Assembly: GCF_003073045.1 (NCBI RefSeq)
Contig: NC_037595.1
Span: 3,410,001-3,474,000 of the forward strand
Origin: Pomacea canaliculata
Taxonomy: Eukaryota; Mollusca; Gastropoda; Architaenioglossa; Ampullariidae
Length of the DNA: 64,000 nt
Direction of reading: 5' to 3'
Below the pieces are notes generated by a model. That model did not search any database. It was not told where the DNA came from and saw nothing but the letters and a program-made list of their open reading frames with translations. The number at the start of each line of letters is the position of its first letter. Within the stretch, counting starts at the first letter, position 1. The position numbers were made by a program, and so were the translations under genes. Below are positions 22,366 to 35,622 of the stretch, piece by piece.

Positions 22366-25300
22366 GATGTGACCACCGACGACAGAAATTGTTAGTCCAT
22401 AAGTTTCACACTTTAGCATCTTTTAATTTGTTTATATATCAAGTCAGAATTTTAAAAAAGCAACTATGATTTCTATTTTCTATCTTAATTCCCTATCTCA
22501 TTACACACGTCTACCTTGCACAGTGAAACATAATGCGAAGAGGAGTTTGCATGCCTATGATCGAGGTGATACGGTCGACTAATATCGATAAAGAAATTGC
22601 CAACTTAAAAGTGAAAAAAATAGCAATTGCCCGAAGATTAACGTAATTATCGCGTTTTTTCGCATCTTAAGTAGACAACAACAGTTCATTGTTTAATTGT
22701 AGCATTATTGTGTGTGTGAAAGGGTGTATTAGGACAGATTGGCCGGTTGATCATTACTGCTGTATCTTGATCATGCATTCCTGCTTCGAAAATATTTTTT
22801 TTTAAAAGGACGGCAATTAAGAAAACAGATAAAATAGATCTGAGCACTTTTTTCAATCAATGAATAACCTTGCACAAATTCAGCACTTTAAATGCATTTG
22901 ATTTTAAAAAAAAAAAAAATTGAAAGCTTTATTTCCATAACCAGTGAAAACTAAAAAAATCTGTAACATGGAGATCACAATATATATCCTTGCACAACAA
23001 GGTGAGCACAAAAATCTGGAATGTTTCACAAATTAGAAAGACTTCACTGGTACAATCAGTTTTTAAAATATGAAACTGTCAAGCTCTTTTCTGCTTTATG
23101 TGAACATAACAATAGTTCTTAACATCATGAATACAAAAATATCAGATATGTTCACATGCAAGGGTCTATAAAGTGTTTTACCAAAGATAAAAATGGACAC
23201 ACAGAAATGAGTCATTTTCCTCTTTTTCTCACCACATACACATTTGCATGCTGCACACAAAATATAGAATGAACCATACCAGAACAGTTTCACAAAATAC
23301 ATCTACATACATAAACTATATGAGAGACAATAAACAACCAAGAGATGATGCAGATCTAGCTAAGGTTATGTTCTCTGATATTTTTTTAACCAAGATATAA
23401 TGATACACACTTTCTGAATCATTATACTTTACACGATTTGTATGCAATGTAAGATTTGCAACATACTCCAAAAATCTGAGTGTTATCAAAGCTAATGTCA
23501 TTTTAAAATTCCAGTCAAAAAATCCTTGTGCACAATACTGGAATGGCACTTAAAGTATGGAAAACTCTCAAACATGCTCTAAATAGTTTAGCAAAAAGAT
23601 ATAAAATAAAAAATTAAATACCCTTAAGTACCTGGCAAATAAAATGAAATGCTCAAATTCTAATTTTTTTTATTCAAACCTTTTTTTACTGCTAGACACA
23701 CATACCAAAATTACCGAGGAATGTTATGTACTATTGAATTAGGCTTGGACATTAATAAACTAGAATCACAATCTAAGTAGTTCTTACAAATTTTCAGACA
23801 TCCATCATAAAATATCCAAAAATTATTTGAGAAAAAACACTGTAGCTCTTTTAGAAGAACATGTTTCCACCTAATGGATACTTGCATGTAAAACATAATG
23901 GGATTTGAACATTATAATAATAATCTATAACAAATACTTCTCTTTTCTCTCTTTATGATCACTGATATAGACTGGATCAGGTATCCTTGAGTTCAGATCT
24001 AGTCTCAGGCATGTTATTCTTTCTTTGCATATTGCACTTGTTTACAAAACACAACCCCATCCCACCTCCATATTCTCTCCTACCATTTGTAGATGTTTGA
24101 CACAACCATTTGATGAGGAACAATTCTAATTTATATCAGGAGGATATTTTTTTTATCCTTTAACATGTTTTGCTGGAAACAGGGCTACTCTGGCTTGATA
24201 TAAGGCTCCCACATCAGCATGTACTCTCTGGGAAAAATGTGATTGTCTGATATTACTGATATTACTATTAATGGTTAATCATGCATAATCTTATTAGCCA
24301 TATCAAGTATCTTACACAGATTTATTAAACCCCAATAAATCTCTACCTATATTATTAGCTACATCACCTTGTTTACCCCATCAGCAACAAATCTCTAAAA
24401 CAGATTGTTCTCTGCATTTTTGTTTTCTACTTGGATTTGTGGTGCTTTTAGTACTTAATGTTACTGTTCTTTTTATGACATCATCGGCATTGTGCTGGAC
24501 GGTTTCCTCACCTGTGGTTTTTTGTTTTTCCTCTTTCAACATTCTCTCATCACCGTTACTCTTCTCTGGCTAACGCCATCACAGTTTCTTTATTTTCACA
24601 AGTCATACTTGTGATAGACTTTTTATCAGTGCCAAACAGTCATTTATTTACACATTTTACTGTAATTTCTAATTTGCGATCATGTGGAAATTCTCCTGAT
24701 GACTTGATCTATGTGTCTGATTATATATCTATTCTGCTCTAGTCCAATGACTTTCCAATCTGTAGATATGTCTCACCATTATCTTGGTCTATGAATGCCA
24801 TCCAGCAGAAGAACGGCCTAGCATTTCCATTAACTTCATAGAGCCACAGGAATTTTCTGTTGCATTTTTTTTATTTGTAATGCGTGGAGAGCCTGGCTTT
24901 GGCTGGGATACCACACTATAAAAGCTTACACCATTATTATTATTTAGTTAATATTATACATGCAGTTACAAAAAAACAGTACAAAGCAGAAATCACAGAC
25001 TCTGTATCAAGCAACAAGGAACATATTAAAGAAAAGAATGCTAATGACACATTTTGTGAACAATGTGAGTAGTTTTCATTTTGTAAAAATGTGAATTATA
25101 AACATTCTGAATGATTAAAAAAAATGATAGCACAGATATATGCTAATAGATTTCTTGTACCTTAATGTACCCTGATACCAAATAAATCAATTGGATGATG
25201 TCTTAGTCTTGACCCTCATCAATTGCAAACAAAAAATGTTAACAAATCTCTAACGAAAGCTAAAAAGGAAAAGTCCAAAGCATTTAATCACGATCTAATA

Positions 25301-26421
25301 TGTTTGGTCTGTGTTACATCAGGCAAACAGCAACAGCACAAATATAAGAAACGTTTCAGTTTTGGAAACTGTTTATAAAAAGGACCAGAAGACTGACAAG
25401 TCTACTGAAGTAGGAATGTACATAAATGAGGTGAGGTCTATAGGACTTAACTAACTAGATGAAGAAAACCAATTTGCTATCTGAGAACAGAAAATGCTCC
25501 ATCCATGGGTGGGTATGGCTGGCTCGAATTTCGTGTCACTACTATCAGTCTGCAGGCTGTTCAGAGAGAGTTTTCAGTTGTAGGATCATCCACAGGATAA
25601 AAAGGTCAGTGGATATGCCTGCGTGTAGAGTAGTGGGGAGGGTTGCAATAAGTCTCTCAAAGTTAATGTAGAGTCAGAAGTTCAGAACTAGATAATGTTG
25701 GGCAAAGAAAGAGCAATTTTAATGTCAGATTAAGGAAGAGCCAGAAATCTCACTTTTCTAAGTGGCTGCAGAGCTAGATCTAGAGCTAGTTCTTGTTTGG
25801 TTCCTATTTGTATGGTATTTGTGCTTAGGGTCTTAGCCCTTGTAAATTTATGCATCGCTACAGGACAGTCAGTGGTCTTCAATGACTATGCTGCATAGGA
25901 ATATATCTGCTACTTTTCCAAGCTGGACTTTCGTACAGTTAATAGACCATAAACGATCTGTGAATTAAGAACAATGTGTACGGTCAGCAGTGAAAGTTAC
26001 AGCTGTAATGCCACAGGAAGTTATGCAAGCTGGCCACGTGATTTTTGTATATAATTGGTTAAACTGTTTTCTGTATGTTATTAATACTATTGCACATTTC
26101 ATCCTACTTAAAAACACCTATTTCCTACAGTATGTTCTTGATTGTGTTTATGGGAGTAATTGCATTGGAGTATTTTAACTTCTATAAAACATCCACTGCA
26201 ACAACAGGTCCATTAGGCTAATGCAGAGCTGCCTAATAAATACTATAAAACAAAGTAGTATATCCATACCTTCTCTGTGCACAGAGAAGGTAAAAGCAAG
26301 CCCAAACTTGTCTGAACTTCAGCCATCTGCGTAGTCCCTTTTTGGCATGACATTCATCTGGTCCCAAGTTCCATGATGACATATATACATGCTAAAACTT
26401 TTAGTAAAAATTCTTCTTTCC
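22366..26421. other. Intergenic region downstream of Bcl-2-like paralogue 1
   Basis: AT-rich with no gene I can support. A minus-strand AATAAA at 22928 may be a distal polyadenylation site. 24480-24850 holds decayed coding-like stretches on the minus strand. A 26-bp palindrome is at 26267-26292. Confidence 0.4.
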
Positions 26422-26427
26422 TTTATT
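26422..26427 (-). promoter_or_regulatory. Polyadenylation signal candidate for Bcl-2-like paralogue 1
   Basis: TTTATT on the plus strand (AATAAA on the minus strand) lies 55 nt past the stop at 26482. Another AATAAA, at 22928-22933 with a T-rich tract beyond it, is a more distal alternative. Confidence 0.4.
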
Positions 26428-26481
26428 TTGCTATTGTCAGGACAGTAGTTGTTCACAGCACTTGTGCCGATTTGAGTTTTG

Positions 26482-29400
26482 TCAATCTAGTTCCGAGTCT
26501 GATTCTGCCAATGTCTCCTTTTTAAAAAAAACAAACCAAAAACAAACTAAATAAAAAAATCAATTCATAATAGCACAATTCAATTCATAATAATTGACTA
26601 TCATCATGAGAACATATTACAAAAAGTACTAAATTAATATATTTGTTTAATCAATAATAAAAATCTTATCTAACTTTAAATATACACTGCTTTTTTTCCA
26701 TTGTGCATTTTCATGCATTTTAAGAGAAACACATCTTCCACTAAGTTTGATTTTTTTTTATGTTTACTTTTAGATTCAATAACACAACATAAAAATATTT
26801 GCATGAATTACAACTCAAAATCTTCCTGAATAACAATAGGATATGGAAACAATGGATGCAATTGAATTAAAGCATTTTTGCACAGGAAGAAACAAGACTT
26901 ACAAAGCCACCCTGGTCGATAATCCAGCTTGCAAATTTGTCACTGAAGTATCTTAAAGTCATTTCTGTTACGTCTTTTGCAGCCTCAGAGCTACGCCCAA
27001 CAGCTTTCACAACTGTTCTTGTTGAGTAGAACAACAATGCAAGATGGTTCCAGCTTACTTCATTACCCAGAGAATGCTGAATAGTCTTTTCAAATCGTTC
27101 ATATGTTTGTGCTTTGGTCTGCTCAACTAACTTTTCTGCTGGAGCATCAATCTGAAATCAATGATACATGGTTAGTGAATCAATATCAAGAAAATTATCA
27201 AATGTCATCTTTGCTTTCATCTTCTGACCACAATGTCCCCAAAATTTCACTTTCCTGTCTGAAAACAAGACTGCATTCCATTCTTCCTTTAAGGGATGGT
27301 TAAACTGAAAGCAATGTCCAAAAAATAAAACAAGCAATTGATGTCAATAGGTATCTTGTTATAGTACATGCAGAAGACTGTTAATGTACTTACTTTATGT
27401 GAAAGTTCATCTCCTTTGCCTCTTAAACAATCAATAAGTTCTTTCTCTAGGTTCTCTAGGTCAGTTAGGCTAACAGCAGCTGAAAAAAAAAATCACAGCA
27501 ACATTATATTCATAATCGTGTAACAATCTAATGCTTTCGCTAAAAGAATCTGCTAAAACACCAATTTAGTTAAGGCAGAAGATGTGTCTGTAAATATTTT
27601 TAGGAATGTGTTTGCTTTGTGTCCATACGTCTCCTAGGTTCATTTTCAGCCTGTATATTTGAGTACTTCAAGCAGAAGGGTGATAATCTGGTGGTGATTA
27701 GTTAGGACAATGTAAGGGCAGAGCTGAGCACGAAATGACAGACGTCATAGTTGTATGACATCAAAAGACTAGTTTGACGTGAGGAGAGAAGCACACTGGT
27801 GCAAAAGCCATTAAAAATGAAGGACGCGACATTTTTCATGGTGCTGTTCCTGTGTCTGATTTGAGTGAGTGGAAGTTTAAGCCTCATCAACATCACATCA
27901 CAACACCCCCACCACTTGGTTACATTCACTTTCTTTTTATAAAGTGCATCATGCCTATTTTAAAGCAAGGAAATAACTATAAAAACTAGTTATAGCAGTC
28001 ATATGAATACAGTCACAAGACCTACCTTCTTGATATCCTGTCTTGTGGTGGGCCTCTGAATCTGGAAGGCCAGTTTCAGCACTGAATTTATCTGCTATGG
28101 TGATCAGCTTTTGGGCAATCTTGGAGTATAATTTCTCTTTCTCTTCAGAAGTTTTGTTGTGAAAAGGGACACCTCCACTTGCACCTCCTCCAGCCCCATC
28201 ATTGGTATCACCTGAGAAATGAAGAAACACATTAAAAAGAAAATAAACACCAGCAAGACTGCCTCTAATGTGCATGCTGTATTTGTTTTGTTTTAATTGT
28301 GGCAATGTGAAGACAAATGGTCAAAATTAACCACTTTGATCATACTGCTTTTCATACTTTTTAACCCCACATGTATCAGCATAGTATTTTTTAAATTAAA
28401 TAATTCCCACAAAGGGTGAAATAGATAATAATAAAGTGCATATAATAAATGTAATATGTTCAGTTTTTTTACCTATATCTTTGTAGGCAGAACATAAGAT
28501 CCAGGAGGCATAGGTGTGTTTAGATAAGCCCACATGCATTATATTCAATGATCCTTACATTTACTGAAAATGAAATACTACGTCAAAATTAAACATACCG
28601 TCTTCTTGCAAAGAACGAGATCTTTGCAACTGAACACTTTCCCCTGGTGGAGGTGGGGGTGGAGGTGGTGGAGGATGAATAGGTGAGGTGGTTCCATTGT
28701 TTGAATATCCTGAATCCACTGTCACCATAGGCGGAGGGATCTGAAAAAAAATAGTGCTTGATCTTTTGTCATTTCCAGAAGCATGCCTGCTTCTTATTCT
28801 GCCGTCATCATCCATAAACTGAATATCCTCTCCTGGATAATCCAAGACATTCTTGGAACTGGAAGAAGAGTTAACATGGGGTGAAGCAAGGGAATGAATG
28901 CTGCTGGATTTGTTGCCACTGTCATTATAAGAGTCTGTGCTTGTGCTTTGGGGAAATGGGGATGGTGAGTTGCGGCCTGGTGATACTGCAAGTCCTTGAT
29001 CGTGTCTGCCAGGAGCAAGCCCATATCTTGTTTGCCCATGTTCTGCAGTGCTGTTAGACTGTGCAACAGACTGAGGTGAATACAGTGGAAGACTGTCCGG
29101 AGAGCCTTGCGAGGTTGCTGTCTTACTTGAATCATCAACTGAAGATCCCTCTGTAAATATGCAAGTCATTTGTTTCACAAAAAGATGGCAAACACATGAT
29201 TCAAAAACATTTAATATAGATAATAGTACTAAAATTATTATAAAAATCACAGTTCTTTAATCAATTCATTATTCAGACTGAAGCCCAAGGGAATTCGTTT
29301 GTTTATTTAATCATTTTTATTTTCACTTTTTAATCTCATCAGCTTCCAGTATTTTAAAAGTGAAATTAGCAAATTCAACTTTTCAGACTATACATCTCTT

Positions 29401-30224
29401 CCTGAAAAAACAAACAAAAAACAAACAAATCTTGGAACTGAACACCAACCTGGAGGACAACCTTTCTCCTTCTTATTGGAAAGGGACCTTCGGATAGATT
29501 TCATCAAACCTTTTCCAGAGTTCTTATGTCTGCCAATCTCTTTCTGAGGTAACTGACTGCCATTTTTCTCCTCACTTCTGACACTCTGGCTACCATCACT
29601 GTTGTCTTTCTTTGTTGAAAGTCTCCTGACAACACTTTCCACCACACCCTTCTTCTTCTCCTTTCCTTTATGTTTCGGAGAAGCCTTCTGTAAAGTTCTT
29701 CCCTTTGCATCACCTCTGTCTTCATCTTTCAGATCTCCATCTGAATTATTATAGATTCTTGTAGATCTTGATTGTCGATGAAAAGCATGAAGCAATCTGT
29801 CTTTAGCTTTGCGGAACAAGGTTTTCTTTCTGCGTTTATCAGTTACAGAAGAGCTGTCTCCCTCAGTATCTGCTGATGAAATGGAACCAGCATCAGCAGA
29901 ATGTTGTGTATCGCTAGTTTTCCTTCCAAGCGTGTTCACATCTCTTTGTTTCAAACCTTGATTGATGTATTGCCTTGGATTTGATGGCAAAGTATGAGCT
30001 TTTCTGTCTTCCAAGGCACCTTGTTCACAAAAATTATCAACCGGTACTTGCACAACTTGGCTGGGCAAAGGATCTGTTCGGTGTCGACGATGAGGATTAC
30101 CAGGAAATTGATCTTCCAGTCGCTTTGCAAAAAGTTCCTCAAGAATTCTGGCAGCATCTTCATAGAGTTCAGGACTCGAAGGTTTTTTTATCTTGACATG
30201 CTGTGCATTTTTTTTCACATCCAT
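26482..30224 (-). CDS. Bcl-2 family protein, BCL2L12-like (paralogue 1)
   Basis: Six coding exons join in frame: 30224-29450, 29150-28599, 28211-28026, 27479-27394, 27151-26903, 26517-26482 (1884 nt, 627 aa). Every junction is GT-AG and the phases match. ATG 30224 sits just inside an exon whose acceptor is at 30228, so an upstream 5' UTR exon is expected. The long N-terminal part is low complexity, with an amphipathic helix (ARILEELFAKRL), a basic patch (FRKAKDRLLHAFHRQS), a serine-rich stretch, EDIQFMDDD and a run of ten prolines. The C-terminal third has a BH3-like IDCLRGKGDELSHK, a BH1-like SWNHLALLFYSTRTVVK and a BH2-like WIIDQGGF, then a short acidic tail (ETLAESDSELD) and no membrane anchor. 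From memory, BCL2L12 shares the Y..(I/V)AQ(K/R)L helix, the WI...GGW BH2 and a short anchorless tail. It is 334 aa in human, so this protein is much longer. The family acts in apoptosis control; the specific role here is inferred. The paralogue is at 44474-49080. Confidence 0.75.
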
Positions 30225-30789
30225 CAGCTGAAAGACACAAGAAACATAAATTAAACAAAGGACAAATGTACTATTTGTCTCATGATTCTATGATTCTTGA
30301 AGGATGCAAATTGTATATTCATGTCCATTTTGATGTATTTGTTCTTAGCAAAAGTGCACACTTAATTTTTAAAAACCCTATTTTTCTATTTTCAGTTATT
30401 TTGACTCCTGGATAATTGTAGCAAAGTTATGCATATCCCACACATCAAGAATGTTAAACTGAGTCCCCCAAGGGTCACACATGACAAGTAATGGAAGTCA
30501 TTTAATAAAAATTATTGCAGAATGCATATAAATGGTTTAGTGGGTAGCCACATTCATGAATGCAAAGTAATGAAGTAATTTAACAAAAGAAAAAATAATA
30601 AACAGCAACAAAGACTTGTATGCAACAGTAACAAATACATTGTACACACCACAAATTACCACAGTTCAAAGTGAAAATTTATTTATGACTATTTTCAGTG
30701 TTTGACACCTTTTTTATATGATAATTTTTGCTATGTCTGACTGAAATGTCTGTGCAGTTCCAACTTTCATCAGAGATGAGAGGTGTTGA

Positions 30790-31099
30790 TCAGTCAGTTT
30801 TGGTCTCTGTGTTTGTTGATTTCATTAAGGAAAATAACTGTTCACAGATAGGTAGAACCAAACATTGCCATAATCCTTGTGGCAAACTTCCTGAAGTTTT
30901 TAAACTTTTGAGAAAGGTATGAAAAGACCTATATAACAGATTTTGCAAATCACTACTGTGTCCTTTGTGCTTGCAAAGGGCCTCATGCAGCCCACTTGCT
31001 CGACATGCCTGCCATGCATTATAGCTTTCCATTCCATCTATTGTTAAGTGCTGCTCCACAAATTGATTGACTTGAGGGCTGGTTATTTCTCCCCACAGC
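30790..31099 (-). CDS. Unrecognised minus-strand exon at the block A border
   Basis: Open frame from an acceptor-like CAG at 31100 to a stop at 30790. It reads WGEITSPQVNQFVEQHLT, DGMESYNAWQACRASGLHE, SLKTSGSLPQGLW. The part inside block A is repeated at 116-1 with conservative changes (M(E/D)SYN(A/V)WQ). I do not recognise the family. Its 5' splice context is supplied by the end of the adjacent MITE (31102). Confidence 0.3.
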
Positions 31100-31101
31100 C
31101 T

Positions 31102-31555
31102 GAGTCAAATCATCCCAGCTGTGTCCATTTTGTCCGAACACCATTAAGTCAAATCATCCCAGGCCCAAAAGATCATCGATGACAGAAGTAGTTATTAACA
31201 TTAAATATTACCAAAATACCCAAACATTGTTTGAACAATATAGATACACAAGCTCAGCTGCCTATCTTAAACAAAGCTCTGCAAATAAGGTTAGCCACTA
31301 TTTTACTAAACAAAAATGATCATTTGGCAAAATGAATGCAGAGAATGTATCTTACAATGGTGAATAAACATGATTTTTCTCTTTGAATAATCTTTTAAAT
31401 TAAAGATGTCATCAATTTATTGTAACCTTGCATTTTGACTTTGTTTGCCTATGATTATTATTATTATTACATGCAGATATGTCACTGATCGGGCCTGGGA
31501 CAATTTGACTTGTTGGTCTTGGGATGAAATGGACGTAGTTGGGATGATTTGACAC
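31102..31555. mobile_element. MITE with long terminal inverted repeats (block A, copy 2)
   Basis: Same element as 119-566 at the same position in the duplicated block, so it was present before the duplication. Confidence 0.7.
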
Positions 31556-32134
31556 AACCTATGGGGCAAAATAACTGGTGACCATTGAGTCTCACCTTCT
31601 TACACTCTACTATATAGGCTAAAAATTCTTATAGATTTCTTTAAAGTTCGTTCGTGTGTGTGTGTGAACTATACAGCACAGTTACTTGTCAAGTCAAACA
31701 TATGCTTTATAAATCATTTATTAATTCACTGAATTAAAACAGTGAATGGAAAATTGTACTTAAACATTAAATATCAGTCTCAAAAAGATCTTCATTTTGC
31801 TGTTAGTAAATTACTGCATTTTAAGTCCTGATTATAAACATTTTATTATTAACAAACATTTCTTAACATAGTTTTCACTCTTTCAACAACAACAAAAATA
31901 ATTATAGGTTAATGCTCAGAAACATTTAAATACTGACGTTTATTTTTACCTAACCCTGATTGCGTTCCACTTCAAAGCTATAAAACATTCTCTATATACT
32001 TACATCTGAAGACCAGTCACTGCTCACTCGAAGCGGCATTGCTATCTGCAGCTTCTTGTCTTATATACTTTTATGATTTGTCTTATTAAAATTCAGCGCG
32101 TACTTGTCCGATGTTTTGAACTTGCTACACAACG

Positions 32135-32205
32135 ATGGTAGACTGCGTAGATACACCTACTGCAATCAACTCAGCTTCCTTCTTCGAAATGGCTTCGCAG
32201 ATCAG
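32135..32205 (+). CDS. Candidate first coding exon in block A, copy 2
   Basis: Counterpart of 1141-1211 with the same length, ATG and GTAAGTA donor. Any downstream exons would have to lie before or across the DUF4806-like relic. Product unknown. Confidence 0.3.
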
Positions 32206-32757
32206 GTAAGTACATTTATATGGCAAACAAATATCATATGACATCATGGTTATGTGCTAAACATGTGCACTGACTTCCAAGTACTGAATTTCCGGACTCG
32301 ATCATTGGAGGAGACAAAAGTTTTGTAATAAACGTGTTCAGGATGTAAAAACTCTTATCTACTGTGTTCCTGGGAGTGGTTGCGAGTTTTCTAACCTTCG
32401 GCAGTCGAGTCTCTAGTACACAAACTTCATCTACAAACCAAAGACGTGCCACAAGTGCAGGTAGTGTACTGATTGCCAATCTACTCGATGCACCTGTCCT
32501 TACCTCAGCAACAGTGACGTCAGCCATTTCTGGGAATTCCCTGCCTCTAACTGTAGCTCACCGTTTAGCCTTCACACATCGTGGGTGTACAACGAGGACA
32601 GGTTGGCCTTCTTTCCCCCGCAATATGTTCCAGCTTGTTCATGCAGTGTCTTCAGCTAGAGTTTCCCGACGATAATAAACTCGACATTGTGCAGACCGGC
32701 TCCATGTTGGTCGAATATCAACAGCTTCGGGTAAAGTCAGTCCTCATATGGCGAGAA

Positions 32758-33759
32758 TGTGTAAAACCGCACAATTATGAGCACAATAAGCAGAGGTTTG
32801 TGCAGTCGGACACATGTATGTATCTAGGAAGCAAATTTTGAGCTGTGCATGTTACGCGCACACACGCACACAGTCAGCCATGTGACGTGAGAGCACCCCG
32901 CTACAGGGAGGTAATGCTTGACAGGGAAGATAAGTGTTGTTGCCCCGTGATTTGTGTCTACCCTGTCCTAAAAGTGTATCATAATCATATGTTATATATC
33001 ATCTCTCTACAAAATTTGTCTCTCTTCCCTCTAGACAAGTAGATTAGCACCAGACCGGCCAGACTATCCTAAAGAGTGTAACGCATAATATCGTAATTTT
33101 TATAATTTATTATTTTACACATGTGAAATTGTAGTACGTAATTACTTCAGATAGTTGATGGAAAGGAATACATGTATCTCAGCTTTCATATTTCTGGTTA
33201 AATGTGGAATATTAAGGACGTTGTATAGTTCCTGTAGGTTCCGCGAAAATGATACCTCCAACCTAAAGTCCTATACGTTTTCAGACCTCCGATACCAATT
33301 TAAATCATTTTTAATTATGTTTTCAGAATCCATCCCCTCCAACCATTGGCAAATTTTCTTTTGCTTGATTAAAATAAAATAAAAATAATTAATCCAAAAA
33401 CCCTCATTGACCTCCACAGAGAGAGAGATTACACCTAAACACTTTTGTTGAACTGAACAACTGACTTGCGGTCTGCGTTATCTGAATGTAGGGCAGAGAA
33501 AGGTACATGTATATACATGGTTGTTCCCGACTACAGGGCCACCATAGAGACAGTCGGAGAAATGGATTTTGTCGGTACCCCACGTGAGCCTGGCAGCATG
33601 TTTCCGAACTCTGGAGTTTTCTTTGTTTTTTGTTGTTGTTTTTTTATGAATCACCCCCTGCACCCACATGGGAAAGCTTTATCATTCTACAGAACTTTAA
33701 CGCCATTTATGGTAACTGAGTACATTGTCATGACTGGACAGCCTATAATATAGAACTGG
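32758..33759. other. Single-copy spacer, nothing recognised
   Basis: Starts where the two A blocks diverge. It holds a CA-rich stretch (32850-32870) and no supported gene. Confidence 0.4.
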
Positions 33760-34235
33760 CTCAGTGTTTGTAACTCCGCCAAGGACGGTCCCAAGCCCGG
33801 CTGAAAAAAGGAGGAGGGTTGGGCGTGGGGCTAGCACCCCCACCCCGTCAAACAAACCCTTGCTATAAAAACATCGAAAACAGTAAAACAATTGCCAACA
33901 GTCCTGGAAGAGGAAGGGCCTTCATCTAGAGGGAGAAACACCTGGAGACGGGATCTCGCCGCCGACACCAAGCTCACCGGACTCGGATGGGGGCAACTGG
34001 TGACGGTCCCCAGGACAGGACCCTAGCAGCATCGGAAACCATAAGCTCAAGGGGTCCACCAAGTTTGTCTTGATCCGACTGTGATACAGGGGGTCAATCT
34101 ATCGCAATGCTTGACTCGTGGGGCATGGCGCTGCTGCGCACATAAGCCAAGCTCCACGCTCGCCGAGGCGAAACCAGAGTGCGGGAGATCAACCCCACAT
34201 ATAGGGTCGTGACCCCTAACAATGGCAATGACCTT
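33760..34235 (+). mobile_element. RTE-like non-LTR fragment (probable)
   Basis: A GC-richer island in AT-rich flanks. It contains GACGGTCCCAAGCCCGGCTG and AGGAGGGTTGGGCGTGGGG, and a frame reading NTWRRDLAADTKLTGLGW, which resembles the TWRRDLE... C-terminus of RTE-type elements. The exact borders and family are not settled. Confidence 0.45.
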
Positions 34236-35622
34236 TTTGCCATGGCGTGCTACATACGACCGGCCGCCATTTTCAAATTTGTGAGTCTATACTTTTCCCA
34301 ACAGAAAAGCTTCTCAAGCGGTCAATTTCTATACTGATACATGTGTTCGACGCTTCGATAACAGTACGTATAATTTTTATACTCTATATTAACATAGTTA
34401 TTGAGATTTTAACTACAGAAATGTCCAAATTTAATGCAGAATATCATTCTAACAGAAGAAAGAATAAGAGTACACATTAACGCAATAAATGCACAAGTTT
34501 TCCAGACAGAGGTAGAATTCGTGCTCAGCAGTTCTGAACGCTTGTATTTGATAATTCTTTAGCCGTTAGCAATGGAGAGAATTTGGAGCTGTCAGAATTT
34601 CCTCAAATTGCGATTACGAAAGTGGAACGTAACAGAGCTTCGCAGTTCCGTCTGTTTACTGGTACGATAGCGTTAAAATGCCAGGTTTCTTCGGGCAGTA
34701 TAATATTTTTTCTCTTATTTATTGTGGGTTTGTTTTTTTTGTCTTGCAAGTCCTGGGCTGTGTGTGAACTATGCTGATTTATTAGGCTCATAACCTTTCA
34801 TGTTTATTTGTTCAAGAAGCAGTGTTTGTATGGTAAAGGATTTTTGGTGTAAAATGTACTTGCTTTGTCACATATTGCTGATAATGTTGACAGATTTGGT
34901 CCTTTGGACTCTTAACTCTGCCTCTCAATTTTATAACTTTTTAGGCTAGCTTAAACGACTTTTTCAAACACCAAACTTTCCACTGCAGCAGCTAATTAAG
35001 AATATTTGTCAAAGAGCAGCATAAGGATTGTGTTCCCAGTGGTGAACCAAAAAAAAAACTTATATAGATAGCCCATTGACAACTGATTGTGACTGGAAGT
35101 ATCATTTCAGACAACTTTAATGGTCTTTTTCAACAACAAATCATAATAACTGCATAATGGTCAATAATTTATTTTACTGTTATTCTAGATAGCTTGCTGC
35201 TGGCATTTTAAGATGAAAGTGGTCACAGGGTGTGCAACTTCCCACCACAATCTATTGAACCAGATGCAAGCTTCATTAATTAGAGCTATAAAGCTGATTC
35301 CTCATGTCCTATGCTTCCAGTTCTCCTGCACAAGTCATTAAGTAAGTGCAATTTACTTTTTGATTCATAATATTCATAATCCTTGTGCAGAAGAAAATTT
35401 ATGAAGCATGTGACCATTAATGGTCAAAATGACTTCTATGTTATTGTGTGCTGCAGATTTAAGGAAGGAGAAAAAGATAATACCTGAACTGTTTGAACAC
35501 AGTCATTACACCACAGATAGTGTAGCTTTTGTTGTGATGCTGCACTATAAGAGTGTGTTATTATTATACTTTTGATCTTGATTTGTGAAATCTTATTTGC
35601 TTCTATATTTATTTCCATGCAG

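Larger units (their letters stand above)
30984..32757 (+). repeat. Segmental duplication block A, copy 2
   Basis: Same block as 1-1767 in the same orientation, including its MITE (31102-31555) and the candidate first exon (32135-32205). Confidence 0.9.

Noticed and set aside
25321..25400. Leucine/valine-rich minus-strand stretch as the tail of Bcl-2-like paralogue 1
   Set aside because: The exon 26517-26482 is closer, in phase, resembles the other paralogue's tail and is followed by AATAAA.
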